Positions 8,872 to 17,506 of a stretch of DNA of 64,000 bases are shown here, in pieces. The stretch comes from an uncultured Bacillota bacterium (lineage in GTDB: Bacteria; Bacillota; Clostridia; Christensenellales; QAND01): assembly GCA_905188085.1 (NCBI GenBank), contig CAJJKN010000005.1, positions 62,001 through 126,000 on the forward strand, read 5' to 3'. Made by a program: the position numbers and the translations under genes. Within the stretch, counting starts at the first letter, position 1, and every line of letters starts with the position of its first letter. The notes beneath the pieces were generated by a model. That model made no database searches, was not told the DNA's origin, and was given only the letters and a program-made list of their open reading frames with translations.

Positions 8872-9756
8872 TTATTTTTGCGCCAGCACCAGCGATTTTT
8901 CTATGCCGGCCACCATGGTATACAGGGGATTGACAATCTGCCCCACATACAGGCTGCCCGCCTGGGTTACGGCCTGATAGCCGGACAATTCGTCCCAGCC
9001 GTATTCGCCCATCCAGTCGATCAAGGCGCGGTAGGCCATGCGCGCCGCGCTTTCCAGCGGCTTTGCCGCAGCCACGGTATACAGGTGCGTGGGCGTTTCA
9101 ATGCGCGGGCCGGGCATGCTCTTTTGTTTGATCACCCGGCATTTGAGAGACACTTTGGCCGTCATCTCCAGCGCGGTGCCGCACAATTCGCCATCGCCCT
9201 GGCAGGCATGGCAATCGCCGACATACAACGCTGCGCCTTTGGTATATACCGGCAGATAGACCGTATGGCCGGGGCAAACGTCTTTCACATCCATATTGCC
9301 GCCAAACGGACCCGGCACCACAGAGGAAATGCGCTCGTACAGCGGCGCGGTGCCCAACGTGCCGATAAACGGACGATAGGCAAACCGAAGGCGCGCATCT
9401 TCCTCGCAGAGAAAATCGCCGGTTTCCGTTTGCCGATAATGCCACGCCTTTTCCATCGGCGGCGTGCCCAACAGCGGCATATCCTCCGTCGGCGAAAGCG
9501 CGCCCACGCCGTTATGCACCCGGCTGAGGGCCGTGCCGTCTTTGGGCTCTACGGAGAGAATTTCCACGGCCAACACATCACCCTTTTCCGCCCCTTCGAT
9601 ATGGATGGGGCCGGTTAAAGGGTTGAAATACCCTTTCTCGGCGGCCAGGGCGTTTTCGGTATACAGGGTAAACGGTTCCCCCTGTTTTACCGTATACAGC
9701 GGCGGCGTTTGGGCGTCAAAGGCATAGGTTTTTTCTTTGGGTTCAATGATGGGCAT
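8872..9756 (-). CDS. acetamidase/formamidase family protein
   Basis: A 294-residue protein of the FmdA/AmdA amidohydrolase fold. Typical landmarks are an N-terminal GDVLAVEI segment, GPFGGNMDVKDVCPGHTVYLPVYTKGAALYVGDCHACQGDGE (the metal- and substrate-binding heart of the family, with Asp, His and Cys/Glu) and a C-terminal GSLYVGQIVNP. Members hydrolyse short amides such as formamide or acetamide to ammonia and acid. The start is at ATG 9756 with a strong AAAGGAGGG eight bases ahead. It lies between plsY and spoIVA with a terminator after it; the context does not explain its role. Confidence 0.85.
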   Translation of the reverse strand: MPIIEPKEKTYAFDAQTPPLYTVKQGEPFTLYTENALAAEKGYFNPLTGPIHIEGAEKGDVLAVEILSVEPKDGTALSRVHNGVGALSPTEDMPLLGTPPMEKAWHYRQTETGDFLCEEDARLRFAYRPFIGTLGTAPLYERISSVVPGPFGGNMDVKDVCPGHTVYLPVYTKGAALYVGDCHACQGDGELCGTALEMTAKVSLKCRVIKQKSMPGPRIETPTHLYTVAAAKPLESAARMAYRALIDWMGEYGWDELSGYQAVTQAGSLYVGQIVNPLYTMVAGIEKSLVLAQK

Positions 9757-9803
9757 AGTGCGCACCCTCCTTTTTGATTTGCGCCAAAGCGGCAAACAAT
9801 GCG

Positions 9804-10394
9804 TTAATGATCGCGGCCGAATTTATTTTCCGTGCCGTTTTTCAGTCGTTTTATGTTGGGCGTATGCTGGATATAGGCGGCAAACACCAGCACCGTACAC
9901 AGCACCACCAGATAGGTCTGGGAAAAATGGAAGAGCAAGATCAAAATCCACAAAAGCCCGAGGCTGACAAGCGAGCCCAGCGAAAAATAGCGGGAAATGA
10001 GCAGCACGGTTAAAAAACAGGCCATGCAGATCAGCGTAAGATACGGGGCAAACGCCAGCATCACGCCGATGGTGGTGGCCACGCCCTTGCCGCCTTTAAA
10101 TTTGAGATACACCGGCCAGTTGTGCCCCGCCACGGCGCACAGGCCGCCGATATACGCGCCCAAATCGCCCATCAGCCATTGGCCGAGATAGACAGCGGCA
10201 AAGCCCTTTGCCATATCAAACAACAGCACCAACAGGCCGTATTTCACGCCGAAAGCGCGGGTCATATTGGAGGTGCCCGGGTTGCCGCTGCCGTGCCAGC
10301 GCACATCGTTGCTCAACAGCCCGCGGCTGAACAGCACACTGAACGGGATGCCCCCCAGAAGATAACACAAAACGCAGCCCAATAGATAGTTCAT
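9804..10394 (-). CDS. plsY: glycerol-3-phosphate acyltransferase PlsY
   Basis: A 196-residue integral membrane protein with five or more hydrophobic segments. All three PlsY loop motifs are visible: SGNPGTSNMTRAFG (motif 1, residues about 35-48), the GHNWPVYLKFKGGKGVATT glycine/lysine loop (motif 2), and a later short motif. PlsY transfers the acyl group from acyl phosphate to sn-glycerol-3-phosphate, the first step of bacterial phospholipid synthesis. Its ATG overlaps the stop codon of der (ATGA), so the two are translationally coupled; a GAGGAG site precedes it. Gene neighbours der and plsY are adjacent in many Clostridia. Confidence 0.95.
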   Translation of the reverse strand: MNYLLGCVLCYLLGGIPFSVLFSRGLLSNDVRWHGSGNPGTSNMTRAFGVKYGLLVLLFDMAKGFAAVYLGQWLMGDLGAYIGGLCAVAGHNWPVYLKFKGGKGVATTIGVMLAFAPYLTLICMACFLTVLLISRYFSLGSLVSLGLLWILILLFHFSQTYLVVLCTVLVFAAYIQHTPNIKRLKNGTENKFGRDH

Positions 10395-11731
10395 CCGTTT
10401 TTCTCCTCTCTTTGGCGCACAAACAGCCGAATGGGCGTACCCTCAAAGCCGAAGGTGTTGCGCAGCTGATTTTCCAGATAGCGTTTATAGGAAAAATGCA
10501 TCAGGTTCGGGTCGTTGACAAACAATACAAACGTGGGCGGCTGCACGGCCACCTGCGTGGCATATAAAATGTTCAGCCGGCGGCCCTTATCCGTGGGCGG
10601 CTGCACGGTGGCGGTGGCCTGGTTGATCGCTTCGTTTAACAGGCCCGTGGATACACGCAGCATGCTCTGTTCGTATACATGGCGAATCAGCGCAAAGATC
10701 TTATCCACGCGCTGCCCGGTCAGCGCCGAAGTATACAGCTGCGGGGCATAGGACAAAAACAGCAGATCCTTTTCCACGTCTTTTTTGAATTGATTCATCG
10801 TATGGGTATCCTTTTCCACAAGGTCCCATTTATTGATGACCACAATGCACGCCTTGCCCTCTTCATGGGCAAAGCCCGCAATTTTGGTGTCCTGCTCGGT
10901 GACGCCCTGGGTGGCGTCTATGACCAAAAGCACCACATCCGCCCGGCGCACGGCCGCCAGCGCCCGCACCACGCCGTAGCGCTCTATGCTGTTTTCCTCG
11001 ATGGCACGGCGGCGGCGAAGGCCGGCGGTATCGATGATGACATATTCTTTGCCGTCGCGGGTGAAGGGGGTGTCGATGGCGTCGCGGGTGGTGCCCGGCA
11101 TGTTTTCCACGATCACGCGGTTATGCCCCAACAGGCGGTTGACAAGCGAGCTTTTCCCCACGTTCGGCTTGCCGATGACGGCAATTTGCAAAGGCGCCTC
11201 GCCGTCTTCGTCTTCCGTTTCGTCCTGCGCCGGCAGATGGGACACCACCTCATCCAGCACATCGCCGATGCCGATGCCCAGCGTAGCGGAAATGGGAAAC
11301 GGATCGCCCATGCCGAGGGTATAAAAATTATACGCATCCTCCTGGCGGTGCGGATTGTCCATCTTGTTTACCACCAGCACCACGGGCTTTTTGGTATGGC
11401 GCAAAAGGGTGGCCACGTCCTCATCATCCGGCGAAGGGCTGCCGTGTTTGCCATCCACAAAAAAGATGATCACCTCCGCCATATCAATGGCGATGTCCAC
11501 CTGTTCTTTCATCTTGGCATACAACACATCTTCGCCGGCAGGGTCTATGCCGCCGGTGTCGATCAAAGAAAACTGATGCCGGTTCCAATCCACATCGGCA
11601 TAGATTCTGTCGCGTGTTACGCCGGGCGTATCCTCCACGATGGCCACCCTGCGGCCCACCACGCGGTTGAAAAATGTGGATTTGCCCACATTGGGGCGGC
11701 CGACGATGGCCACCAACGGTTTTGTTTTCAT
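10391..11731 (-). CDS. der: ribosome biogenesis GTPase Der (EngA)
   Basis: A 446-residue protein with the tandem GTPase domains unique to Der. The first has GRPNVGKST, DTPGVTRD, DTGG and NKMD; the second has GKPNVGKSS, PGTTRDAID, DTAG and NKWD, followed by the C-terminal KH-like domain ending in GTPIRLFVRQREE. It acts in late assembly of the 50S ribosomal subunit. The start is ATG 11731, whose first bases overlap the stop codon of the DUF512 gene, with GGAG just upstream; earlier in-frame ATGs would extend into that gene. Downstream plsY overlaps by four bases. Confidence 0.97.
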   Translation of the reverse strand: MKTKPLVAIVGRPNVGKSTFFNRVVGRRVAIVEDTPGVTRDRIYADVDWNRHQFSLIDTGGIDPAGEDVLYAKMKEQVDIAIDMAEVIIFFVDGKHGSPSPDDEDVATLLRHTKKPVVLVVNKMDNPHRQEDAYNFYTLGMGDPFPISATLGIGIGDVLDEVVSHLPAQDETEDEDGEAPLQIAVIGKPNVGKSSLVNRLLGHNRVIVENMPGTTRDAIDTPFTRDGKEYVIIDTAGLRRRRAIEENSIERYGVVRALAAVRRADVVLLVIDATQGVTEQDTKIAGFAHEEGKACIVVINKWDLVEKDTHTMNQFKKDVEKDLLFLSYAPQLYTSALTGQRVDKIFALIRHVYEQSMLRVSTGLLNEAINQATATVQPPTDKGRRLNILYATQVAVQPPTFVLFVNDPNLMHFSYKRYLENQLRNTFGFEGTPIRLFVRQREEKNG

Positions 11732-13029
11732 AGATTCTCCTCTCCCTTGCACGCCAGCGCGCGCACAAACTCCGCCCCGTCGTTTGTCACAGGGCAGATG
11801 CGCACCTGCAAAGCCTGTGCCAGGCTGTCCAATGTCATATCATCCAAAAATATCTCTTCATCTGCGCGCAGCATGCTGCGCGCAATATACAATACCTCGC
11901 CCAAATCCCGGCCGGAAAGGGCGGATAAAAGGTCCTGCCCGGTTAAAAGGCCGGCCACGGTGATGCGCTCACCGAAAAAGTTGTTTTGTATGCACACTAC
12001 ATCCAGCTTGATCCCCAGCGCCTTTTCGCATGCTTTTGCCAGGCGGCACATCAGCGGATAGGCCGCCACGCCCGTGGCGATCGTGCCCCGATACGGCGCT
12101 GTGGGCTTGGTGTTTTGCAGCGCAGCAATTGCCGTATCCTCCAGATAGCGAATCAGGCCGATGCCGTCTTCGGTTAATTCAAATTCGCCGTAATAGGCAA
12201 ACGGCGGCGGATCACACTCCGCCTGCACATAAAATTCATCCGAAAGATAGGCAAAGGGCGTATCCTGGGTTTTGGCAAAGGCTTCCACCAGGGCAATGGC
12301 GTCCCGGCAGGTTTGTTTGGTAAAGCTTGTCAGCGGATACAGGCCTTCCCTATATTGCGTAAGCCCTACCGGCACCATCGCCACCGTGCGGCAAAACGGG
12401 CGGTATTTGGCAAGCTCCGTTAACGTATGCTGCAAAACTTTGCCGTCGTTTACGCCGGGGCAAAGCACGATTTGGGCATGAAAGTCTATCCCGCCTTCGG
12501 CCAATTTTGTCAGCTGTTCGGCAATGCGCACAGCCTTGGGGTTGTTTGTCATCTTTTGGCGCAGGGCCGGATCCATCGTGTGCACGCTGATATACAGCGG
12601 CGCGATGCGCTGGCGGATGATGCGGTCCAATTCTTCATCGGAAACGTTGGTCAGCGTGGTATAGTTGCCCTGCAAAAAGCTGAGCCGCCAATCGTCATCT
12701 TTGAACTTCATGGTTTTGCGCACATCCGGCGGCAGCTGATCGATAAAGCAGAAAATGCATTTGTTATGGCAGGCGCGCGGGCGGTCCATCAAAGGCTGGG
12801 CAAAGGTGAGGCCCAAATCCTCCTCCGGGTCTTTTTCGATTTCGGCGGTCAGTTCCTGCCCTTCGGGGGAAACAAACGTGGCCTCCAGCACATCTTGATA
12901 CAGCAAAAAGCGGTAGTCCAAAATATCGGCTACCGGCCGGCCGTCTATGGCCGCCAGGGAATCCCCTGGTTCTATGCCCAGTTCTTCGGCGATGGAGCCG
13001 GGCTCCACGGCCTGTATCAAATGCTGCAT
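11728..13029 (-). CDS. DUF512 family protein: PDZ-like domain plus radical-SAM-like domain
   Basis: A 433-residue protein. Residues 1-80 form a PDZ-like domain (VEPGSIAEELGIEPGDSLAAIDG). Next comes a radical-SAM-like core with CHNKCIFCFIDQLP near residue 100, a CxxxCxxC cluster, and the DUF512 domain at the C-terminus. The family is universal in Clostridia, usually next to der, and its role is unknown; a link to GTPase-dependent ribosome assembly is only suggested by synteny. The start ATG follows GGGAGG. Its stop overlaps the der start (ATGA), so DUF512-der-plsY is one operon. Confidence 0.9.
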   Translation of the reverse strand: MQHLIQAVEPGSIAEELGIEPGDSLAAIDGRPVADILDYRFLLYQDVLEATFVSPEGQELTAEIEKDPEEDLGLTFAQPLMDRPRACHNKCIFCFIDQLPPDVRKTMKFKDDDWRLSFLQGNYTTLTNVSDEELDRIIRQRIAPLYISVHTMDPALRQKMTNNPKAVRIAEQLTKLAEGGIDFHAQIVLCPGVNDGKVLQHTLTELAKYRPFCRTVAMVPVGLTQYREGLYPLTSFTKQTCRDAIALVEAFAKTQDTPFAYLSDEFYVQAECDPPPFAYYGEFELTEDGIGLIRYLEDTAIAALQNTKPTAPYRGTIATGVAAYPLMCRLAKACEKALGIKLDVVCIQNNFFGERITVAGLLTGQDLLSALSGRDLGEVLYIARSMLRADEEIFLDDMTLDSLAQALQVRICPVTNDGAEFVRALACKGEENL

Positions 13030-13089
13030 ACATGCCTCCCAATTTTACCGTATATTATACCATGCTTTGGCCCGGGCCGCCATAGATAC

Positions 13090-13116
13090 AAAAAAACGCC
13101 CGGGCAAAGCCGGGCA
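13090..13116 (-). terminator. Rho-independent terminator after the membrane protein gene at 13122
   Basis: On the minus strand GCCCGG pairs with CCGGGC around a six-base loop, followed by GTTTTTTT, immediately after the stop codon at 13122. Confidence 0.8.
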
Positions 13117-13121
13117 TTTGG

Positions 13122-13799
13122 CTATAAAACCTGTTGTTTGGGCTGCCAGGGTTCCTCCGGCGCAGGCGTTTTCAAAAGCGAAGGCTGCGCTTTTTCGGCC
13201 GTGCGCTTTTTATGCCAACAGAGCACTGCGCGCAGCAGCTCGCACAGCAGCAGCGTAACCGGCCCCACCAGCGCACAGGGCAATGCGTCCGCGCCGGCCC
13301 CCAGCGACAGGCTGACCCCTTTTTGCGGCAAAACCACAAACAGATATTGCAAAAACCCTGCCCCGTAATACCCCAAAAACGCACAGAGCAGCGCGTCATG
13401 CGCGTTTTGGGTAAACAACACGGCGCTTAAAACCACGGCCAGCGCACAAAGCCACGGCACGCCGTGAAACCACAGGTCTGTCAAATCTGATGCAAGGTTG
13501 CCGGTTAAAAACCCGATGAGCGCACAAAGCAAAATAAATACCGTCAAAAACCTGCGCCTGCCGTTTGGCCCCTGCGCCAAAAGCAGCACGCCGGCGGCCA
13601 ACGGGAAAAAGCAGCCGCCCGCGCCGGCATACAGCCTTGGTAGCAGCTGCACCTCTTCAAACACGGAAAAAAACATCGCCCCCAGGCACACAAACCCCGC
13701 CGCCGCGGGATGAATCCGCGCCCGCCTGAGCGGAGCGGAGAGCGCACCGCTGGCGCACAGCAAAAACAGACAAAGATATAAATTCGTCTCTATCGGCAT
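13122..13799 (-). CDS. unrecognised polytopic membrane protein
   Basis: A 225-residue protein I cannot assign. It has about six hydrophobic segments spread over residues 5-195, rich in Leu, Ala and Phe, with short loops containing Arg (APLRRARIHP, NGRRRF) and a polar C-terminal tail of about 30 residues with Lys, Pro and Gln. A good GGGAGG site precedes the ATG, and a terminator follows the stop, so it looks like a genuine single-gene unit. It is transcribed towards the DUF512-der-plsY operon but is separated from it by the terminator. Confidence 0.65.
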   Translation of the reverse strand: MPIETNLYLCLFLLCASGALSAPLRRARIHPAAAGFVCLGAMFFSVFEEVQLLPRLYAGAGGCFFPLAAGVLLLAQGPNGRRRFLTVFILLCALIGFLTGNLASDLTDLWFHGVPWLCALAVVLSAVLFTQNAHDALLCAFLGYYGAGFLQYLFVVLPQKGVSLSLGAGADALPCALVGPVTLLLCELLRAVLCWHKKRTAEKAQPSLLKTPAPEEPWQPKQQVL

Positions 13800-13953
13800 T
13801 TTCTTCGCCTCCCCTTATATCGTTGCCAGAGAGGGCGCTGTTTAATCATGAGAAACGATTTTTTTGCAGCGCTGCGGTTTTGCAAAAGTGTGCTGGATTT
13901 GTCTTTGTTTTTTTGCTATAACTATTTCATAAAATGCCCATGGGGCGGAAAGA

Positions 13954-14526
13954 ATGAAAAAAATGGTTACGGTACGCAGCGCAACAACGGCGGATGCCGC
14001 GCGTTTGCTGGAAATATACGATTATTATGTGAAATATACGGCGATTACCTTTGAATATGACACGCCGTCTTTATCTGAATTTCAAAAGCGCATGGAAAAC
14101 ACCATGCAGCGGTATCCGTATTTGGTAATTGAAAAAGACGGGCGCATTCAGGGCTATGCCTATGCCGGACCGTTTGTGGGCCGGGCCGCGTATGACTGGG
14201 CCTGTGAACTGACCATCTACCTGGACCATACCGCGCAAAAATGCGGCCTGGGCAAAACGCTGTACGGCGCGCTGGAACAGGCGCTTTCCGCAATGGGCAT
14301 TTTGAACCTCTATGCCTGCATCGGCTATCCGGAAAAAGAAGACCACTATCTTACGACAAACAGCGCCGATTTTCATGCGCACCTGGGCTTTGCCATGGCG
14401 GGGACCTTTCACAACTGCGGCTATAAGTTTGACAGATGGTATCATATGATCTGGATGGAAAAAATCATCGGCGAACACCGGACAAGCCAGCCGCCCATCA
14501 CGCCGTACAAAGCGCCGGAAAAATAA
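13954..14526 (+). CDS. GNAT N-acetyltransferase, phosphinothricin acetyltransferase-like
   Basis: A 190-residue acetyltransferase. It begins with VRSATTADAARLLEIYDYYV and continues with TAITFEYDTPS, which resembles the substrate-binding start of the PAT/bar family. The acetyl-CoA motif is AQKCGLGKTLYGALEQ near residue 90, and the segment NLYACIGYP...SADFHAHLGF matches the family's C-terminal half. Members acetylate amino groups of phosphinothricin, methionine sulfoximine or unknown metabolites; actual substrate unknown. It is one of the few plus-strand genes, diverges from the gene at 13799 and has its own terminator. A GGGGCGGAAAG stretch precedes the ATG. Confidence 0.85.
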   Translation: MKKMVTVRSATTADAARLLEIYDYYVKYTAITFEYDTPSLSEFQKRMENTMQRYPYLVIEKDGRIQGYAYAGPFVGRAAYDWACELTIYLDHTAQKCGLGKTLYGALEQALSAMGILNLYACIGYPEKEDHYLTTNSADFHAHLGFAMAGTFHNCGYKFDRWYHMIWMEKIIGEHRTSQPPITPYKAPEK

Positions 14527-14538
14527 AATGCACAACGC

Positions 14539-14565
14539 AGCCATCGGCCCGGCCGGTGGCTTTTT
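14539..14565 (+). terminator. Rho-independent terminator after the acetyltransferase gene
   Basis: AGCCATCGG pairs with CCGGTGGCT (one G-T pair) and is followed by five T, 12 bases after the stop codon. Confidence 0.85.
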
Positions 14566-15005
14566 CTATGGGGGAATTCCTCTGCCGGTGTCTGTTTTGC
14601 TTTGCGCAACGGGCGCTTTGAGCTGTGGCCATCCCTAAGCGTTGTGCTGCCGCTTTGTTTTAGGTATGCCTGTCGTTTTTGTGCCGGCAGCGCGAGCGGT
14701 TTTTCCTGCCCATGCGGTCGGCTTTTGGGAGATAATCAAACAGGCTGTGCATAATAGTTTTCGGCGATTTCTCTATTTTTTCTCTTTGTAAACAGCGCCC
14801 CAACTGCGAGAGGTTTTTCCATTTTGCGGGAGGGTGCGGACCAAAACAAAACGTTCTCCTTTGGGCTAGAGAACAAAGCCCTGCGTTTCGGTTTTTTGAG
14901 GCGGGAAGATTGGGCTGTAAAGCGCAGCTGTATATTCCTACGCCCGGCGGTTTTTTCCCTTTTCGCCCTGCCCGTTTGCTGTATATCGGCGTAAAACAGG
15001 CATAG

Positions 15006-15042
15006 AAAAACCCTCCGGCACAAGAAAGCTTGGCTGCGGAGG
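15006..15042 (-). terminator. Probable terminator after phoR
   Basis: On the minus strand CCTCCG and CGGAGG arms enclose a 19-base loop, followed by GTTTTT. It lies shortly after the histidine kinase stop codon. The long loop makes it weaker than others here. Confidence 0.6.
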
Positions 15043-15058
15043 ATTTTGTTTGATTGAT

Positions 15059-16792
15059 TTATACGCGCTCTGCTTTGGGCAGCGTTACGATAAACGAAGA
15101 GCCTTTCCCCACTTCGCTTTCCACGCGGATCTCGCCATGCATGCTCATCACCACATGCTTTACAATCGCAAGGCCCAGCCCCGTGCCGCCGGTGGCGCGG
15201 CTGCGGCCTTTATCCACGCGATAAAACCGTTCAAACAGGCGGGGAATGTCTTTTTCGGCAATGCCGATGCCGGTATCGCTGACCGTAAGGCAAACGTGTT
15301 TTTCATCGGAAGATAAGCAGATGCTCACCGTGCCGCCCTCCGGGGTGTAGTTGATGGCGTTTGCCACCAAATTTACCAGCATTTGCTGCACTTTATCACC
15401 ATCGCCCATACAAAACGCCTCGTGTTTGGGATCCGGCTGCAAAATGAGATGGATCTTCTTTTTCTCTGCCTTTTTATCCAAAAGCAGCTTGGTATCCGAG
15501 GCCTTTTGCAGCACATCCACTATTTCCAACACGCCGGGGCGATAGCTTTCCAATTCCGAAATATAGAGAATATCCGTAATCAGCCTGGTCAGCCGGTCTG
15601 TTTCCGAGGCGATGATATGCAAAAACCGCTTTGCCATTTCCGGATCGTCCACGCCGGTTTCCAGCGTTTCCACAAAGCCGCGGATACTGGTCAGCGGGGT
15701 TTTCAATTCATGCGACACATTGGCGGCAAACTCCGTGCGGATGTTTTCCAGCCGCTTTAATTCCGTAATATCCTCCAGCACGGCCACGGCGCCGGTAATC
15801 ACGCCGTTTTGCTTTAATCTGGAGCCGCGAATGCGCAGGGTTTTCTGCTGGCGCGTTACGCCGAAACGCAGCGTTACCTCTTCGCTGACTTTGTTTGTGC
15901 CCTCCAGGGTACGTTTGAAAAAGCTTTCCAATTCCTGTTTGCCGGTGGCCACAAACAAGCTCTGCCCCTCAGCGGACCAGCCGATGCCCAGCACCTGCCT
16001 TGCCGCCGGGTTTGTCATGATCACTTTCAAATTTGAATCCACCGCCACAACGCCGTTTGTCATGGCCTCCATGATGGCCTGAAGCTTGGCATTGTCCGCA
16101 GAAAGGGTTTCGTTGGCCTGCACCAGCGCGGTGGACATGGAATTAAATGCAGCCGCCAACACGCCCAGTTCGTCTTTATATTGGCCCTCCAGCTTTTGCC
16201 CGTAGTGCCCGTCTGCATAGGCGCGGGCCACGGCAGTTATCTCATTGATGGGAGCGGTAACAAGGCTGGTCATCCGCCAATCCAACACCAACAGGCCCGC
16301 CAGGCATATGCCGGAAAGCAGGATGATTTCCAAGGCCATCTGCCGGTTGGCGGCGTTGACGGTATCCATCTGCTGGCCCAGGCGCACGATATATGCGCCG
16401 TCCCCGGTGGTCACGGCGATATAACACATGTTTTTCCCCAGCGTGGTGGAATATCTTGTGGCCACGCCCTGGCCGGTTTTAAGCGCCTGCTGCACCTCTT
16501 CGCGCTGTAGATGGTTTTCCTCCGCGCCGGCATTGGCCGGGCAGCGGTATAGCACGGCGCCGTCCTTTTGAATGAGAGTAACGGGCATGCCGGAAGATTG
16601 ATACACCACATCCGCCGCAGCGCGCATTTCATTTTCGCTTCCCTGTGAGGCCACGATTTTGGCATTGGTCAGCAAGGTCTGCTTAATGTTTTGCTGCGCG
16701 GTGTTGTTGATGCGCATGATGGCCAGATAGCTGATCAAAAACGTCATCAGCACGGCCAAAATGGCCGTGACGGTAAACACACGTTTTCTCAT
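15059..16792 (-). CDS. phoR: PhoR-like sensor histidine kinase
   Basis: A 577-residue membrane kinase. An N-terminal helix (residues 7-29) and a second one near 155-175 flank an extracytoplasmic sensor domain. They are followed by a HAMP linker, a PAS domain (about 235-330), the HisKA box FAANVSHELKTPLTSIRG with the phosphoacceptor His, and an HATPase domain (N box VNLVANAINYTPEGG, G boxes DTGIGIAEKDIPRLFERF and GGTGLGLAIVKH). The HAMP-PAS-HisKA order is that of PhoR, which senses phosphate limitation or wall precursors. Its ATG overlaps the stop of the response regulator gene, so both come from one transcript. No phosphate transporter is nearby, so the PhoR name rests on architecture. Confidence 0.85.
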   Translation of the reverse strand: MRKRVFTVTAILAVLMTFLISYLAIMRINNTAQQNIKQTLLTNAKIVASQGSENEMRAAADVVYQSSGMPVTLIQKDGAVLYRCPANAGAEENHLQREEVQQALKTGQGVATRYSTTLGKNMCYIAVTTGDGAYIVRLGQQMDTVNAANRQMALEIILLSGICLAGLLVLDWRMTSLVTAPINEITAVARAYADGHYGQKLEGQYKDELGVLAAAFNSMSTALVQANETLSADNAKLQAIMEAMTNGVVAVDSNLKVIMTNPAARQVLGIGWSAEGQSLFVATGKQELESFFKRTLEGTNKVSEEVTLRFGVTRQQKTLRIRGSRLKQNGVITGAVAVLEDITELKRLENIRTEFAANVSHELKTPLTSIRGFVETLETGVDDPEMAKRFLHIIASETDRLTRLITDILYISELESYRPGVLEIVDVLQKASDTKLLLDKKAEKKKIHLILQPDPKHEAFCMGDGDKVQQMLVNLVANAINYTPEGGTVSICLSSDEKHVCLTVSDTGIGIAEKDIPRLFERFYRVDKGRSRATGGTGLGLAIVKHVVMSMHGEIRVESEVGKGSSFIVTLPKAERV

Positions 16793-17496
16793 GTATTGTG
16801 TTCCTCGCCAAACATATAGCCAAGGCCACGCACGGTTTCAATCTGGCTGCCCAAAGCGCCCAGCTTTTGCCGCAGATGGCGGATATGCACATCCACGGTG
16901 CGGGTTTCGCCGAAATATTCATAGCCCCATACTTTATTCAAAAGCTGATCGCGGCTTAAAATATGCCCTTTGTTTTGCATGAGCATGCGTAAAAGCTCAA
17001 ATTCTTTCAGCGTAAGCTGCAGCCGTTCGCCGTTTACATAGGCATGGTAGGTGGTTAAATCCAGCGTGATGCCGCCGGCGGAAAGCTGCTTTGGCGCTGC
17101 CTGTTCGGTCTGGCTTTGTCCGCCGGAACGGCGCAGCAGCGCTTTTACCCGGGCCACAAGCTCTCTTACGCCAAAGGGCTTTACCACATAATCATCCGCG
17201 CCCATTTCCAACCCCAGCACTTTATCGATTTCATCGCCGCGGGCGGTGAGCATAATCACGGGGATGGAGGCGGTTTCCGGTTCGCGTTTTAGCCGGGTGC
17301 AAACCTGCAGGCCGTCTATATCCGGCAGCATTACATCCAGTAAAATCAAGTCCGGCGCGGCATCTTTGGCTTTTTCCAGCGCCTGTTCGCCGGTTTCGGC
17401 GGTTTCCACCTGATAGCCGGCGCCCTGCAAATTGTAAGAGATCAATTCCAAAATATGCCGCTCGTCATCCACGGCCAGAATCTTTTGCTTTGCCAT
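16789..17496 (-). CDS. phoP: PhoP/PhoB-like response regulator
   Basis: A 235-residue OmpR-family regulator. The receiver domain has the acidic pair DDE near residue 10, phosphoacceptor Asp in LILLDVMLPD near residue 53, Thr in MLTAR and Lys in VVKPFG. After a linker containing a glycine/serine/glutamine stretch comes a winged-helix DNA-binding domain (LSRDQLLNKVWGYEYFGETRTVDVHI, typical of PhoB/PhoP). It pairs with the kinase downstream, whose start overlaps its stop. Only 10 bases separate it from pgeF upstream. GGGGGC lies ahead of the ATG. Confidence 0.9.
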   Translation of the reverse strand: MAKQKILAVDDERHILELISYNLQGAGYQVETAETGEQALEKAKDAAPDLILLDVMLPDIDGLQVCTRLKREPETASIPVIMLTARGDEIDKVLGLEMGADDYVVKPFGVRELVARVKALLRRSGGQSQTEQAAPKQLSAGGITLDLTTYHAYVNGERLQLTLKEFELLRMLMQNKGHILSRDQLLNKVWGYEYFGETRTVDVHIRHLRQKLGALGSQIETVRGLGYMFGEEHNT

Positions 17497-17506
17497 CGTA
17501 TGCCCC

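Larger units (their letters stand above)
14527..15058. other. intergenic region between convergent genes, no gene seen
   Basis: The two terminators of the flanking genes lie here. A minus-strand open frame of 95 codons (14736-15023) has no ribosome binding site or recognisable motif. Around 14800-14853 the sequence resembles the spacer at 574-623 (both with CCAAC.GCG..GGTTTTTCC and a trailing ACCAAAA..AAACG), suggesting a dispersed non-coding repeat. Confidence 0.55.

Noticed and set aside
10679..12061. 460-codon plus-strand frame opposite der and DUF512
   Set aside because: Antisense shadow of two conserved genes; His/Arg-rich translation with no motifs.
14736..15023. 95-codon minus-strand frame
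   Set aside because: No ribosome binding site, no motif, and it overlaps a non-coding repeat and the phoR terminator region.
15059..17496. WalK/WalR identity for the two-component pair
   Set aside because: Domain order fits both, but there are no yycH/yycI-type genes; the PhoR/PhoP label was kept as the architectural match.
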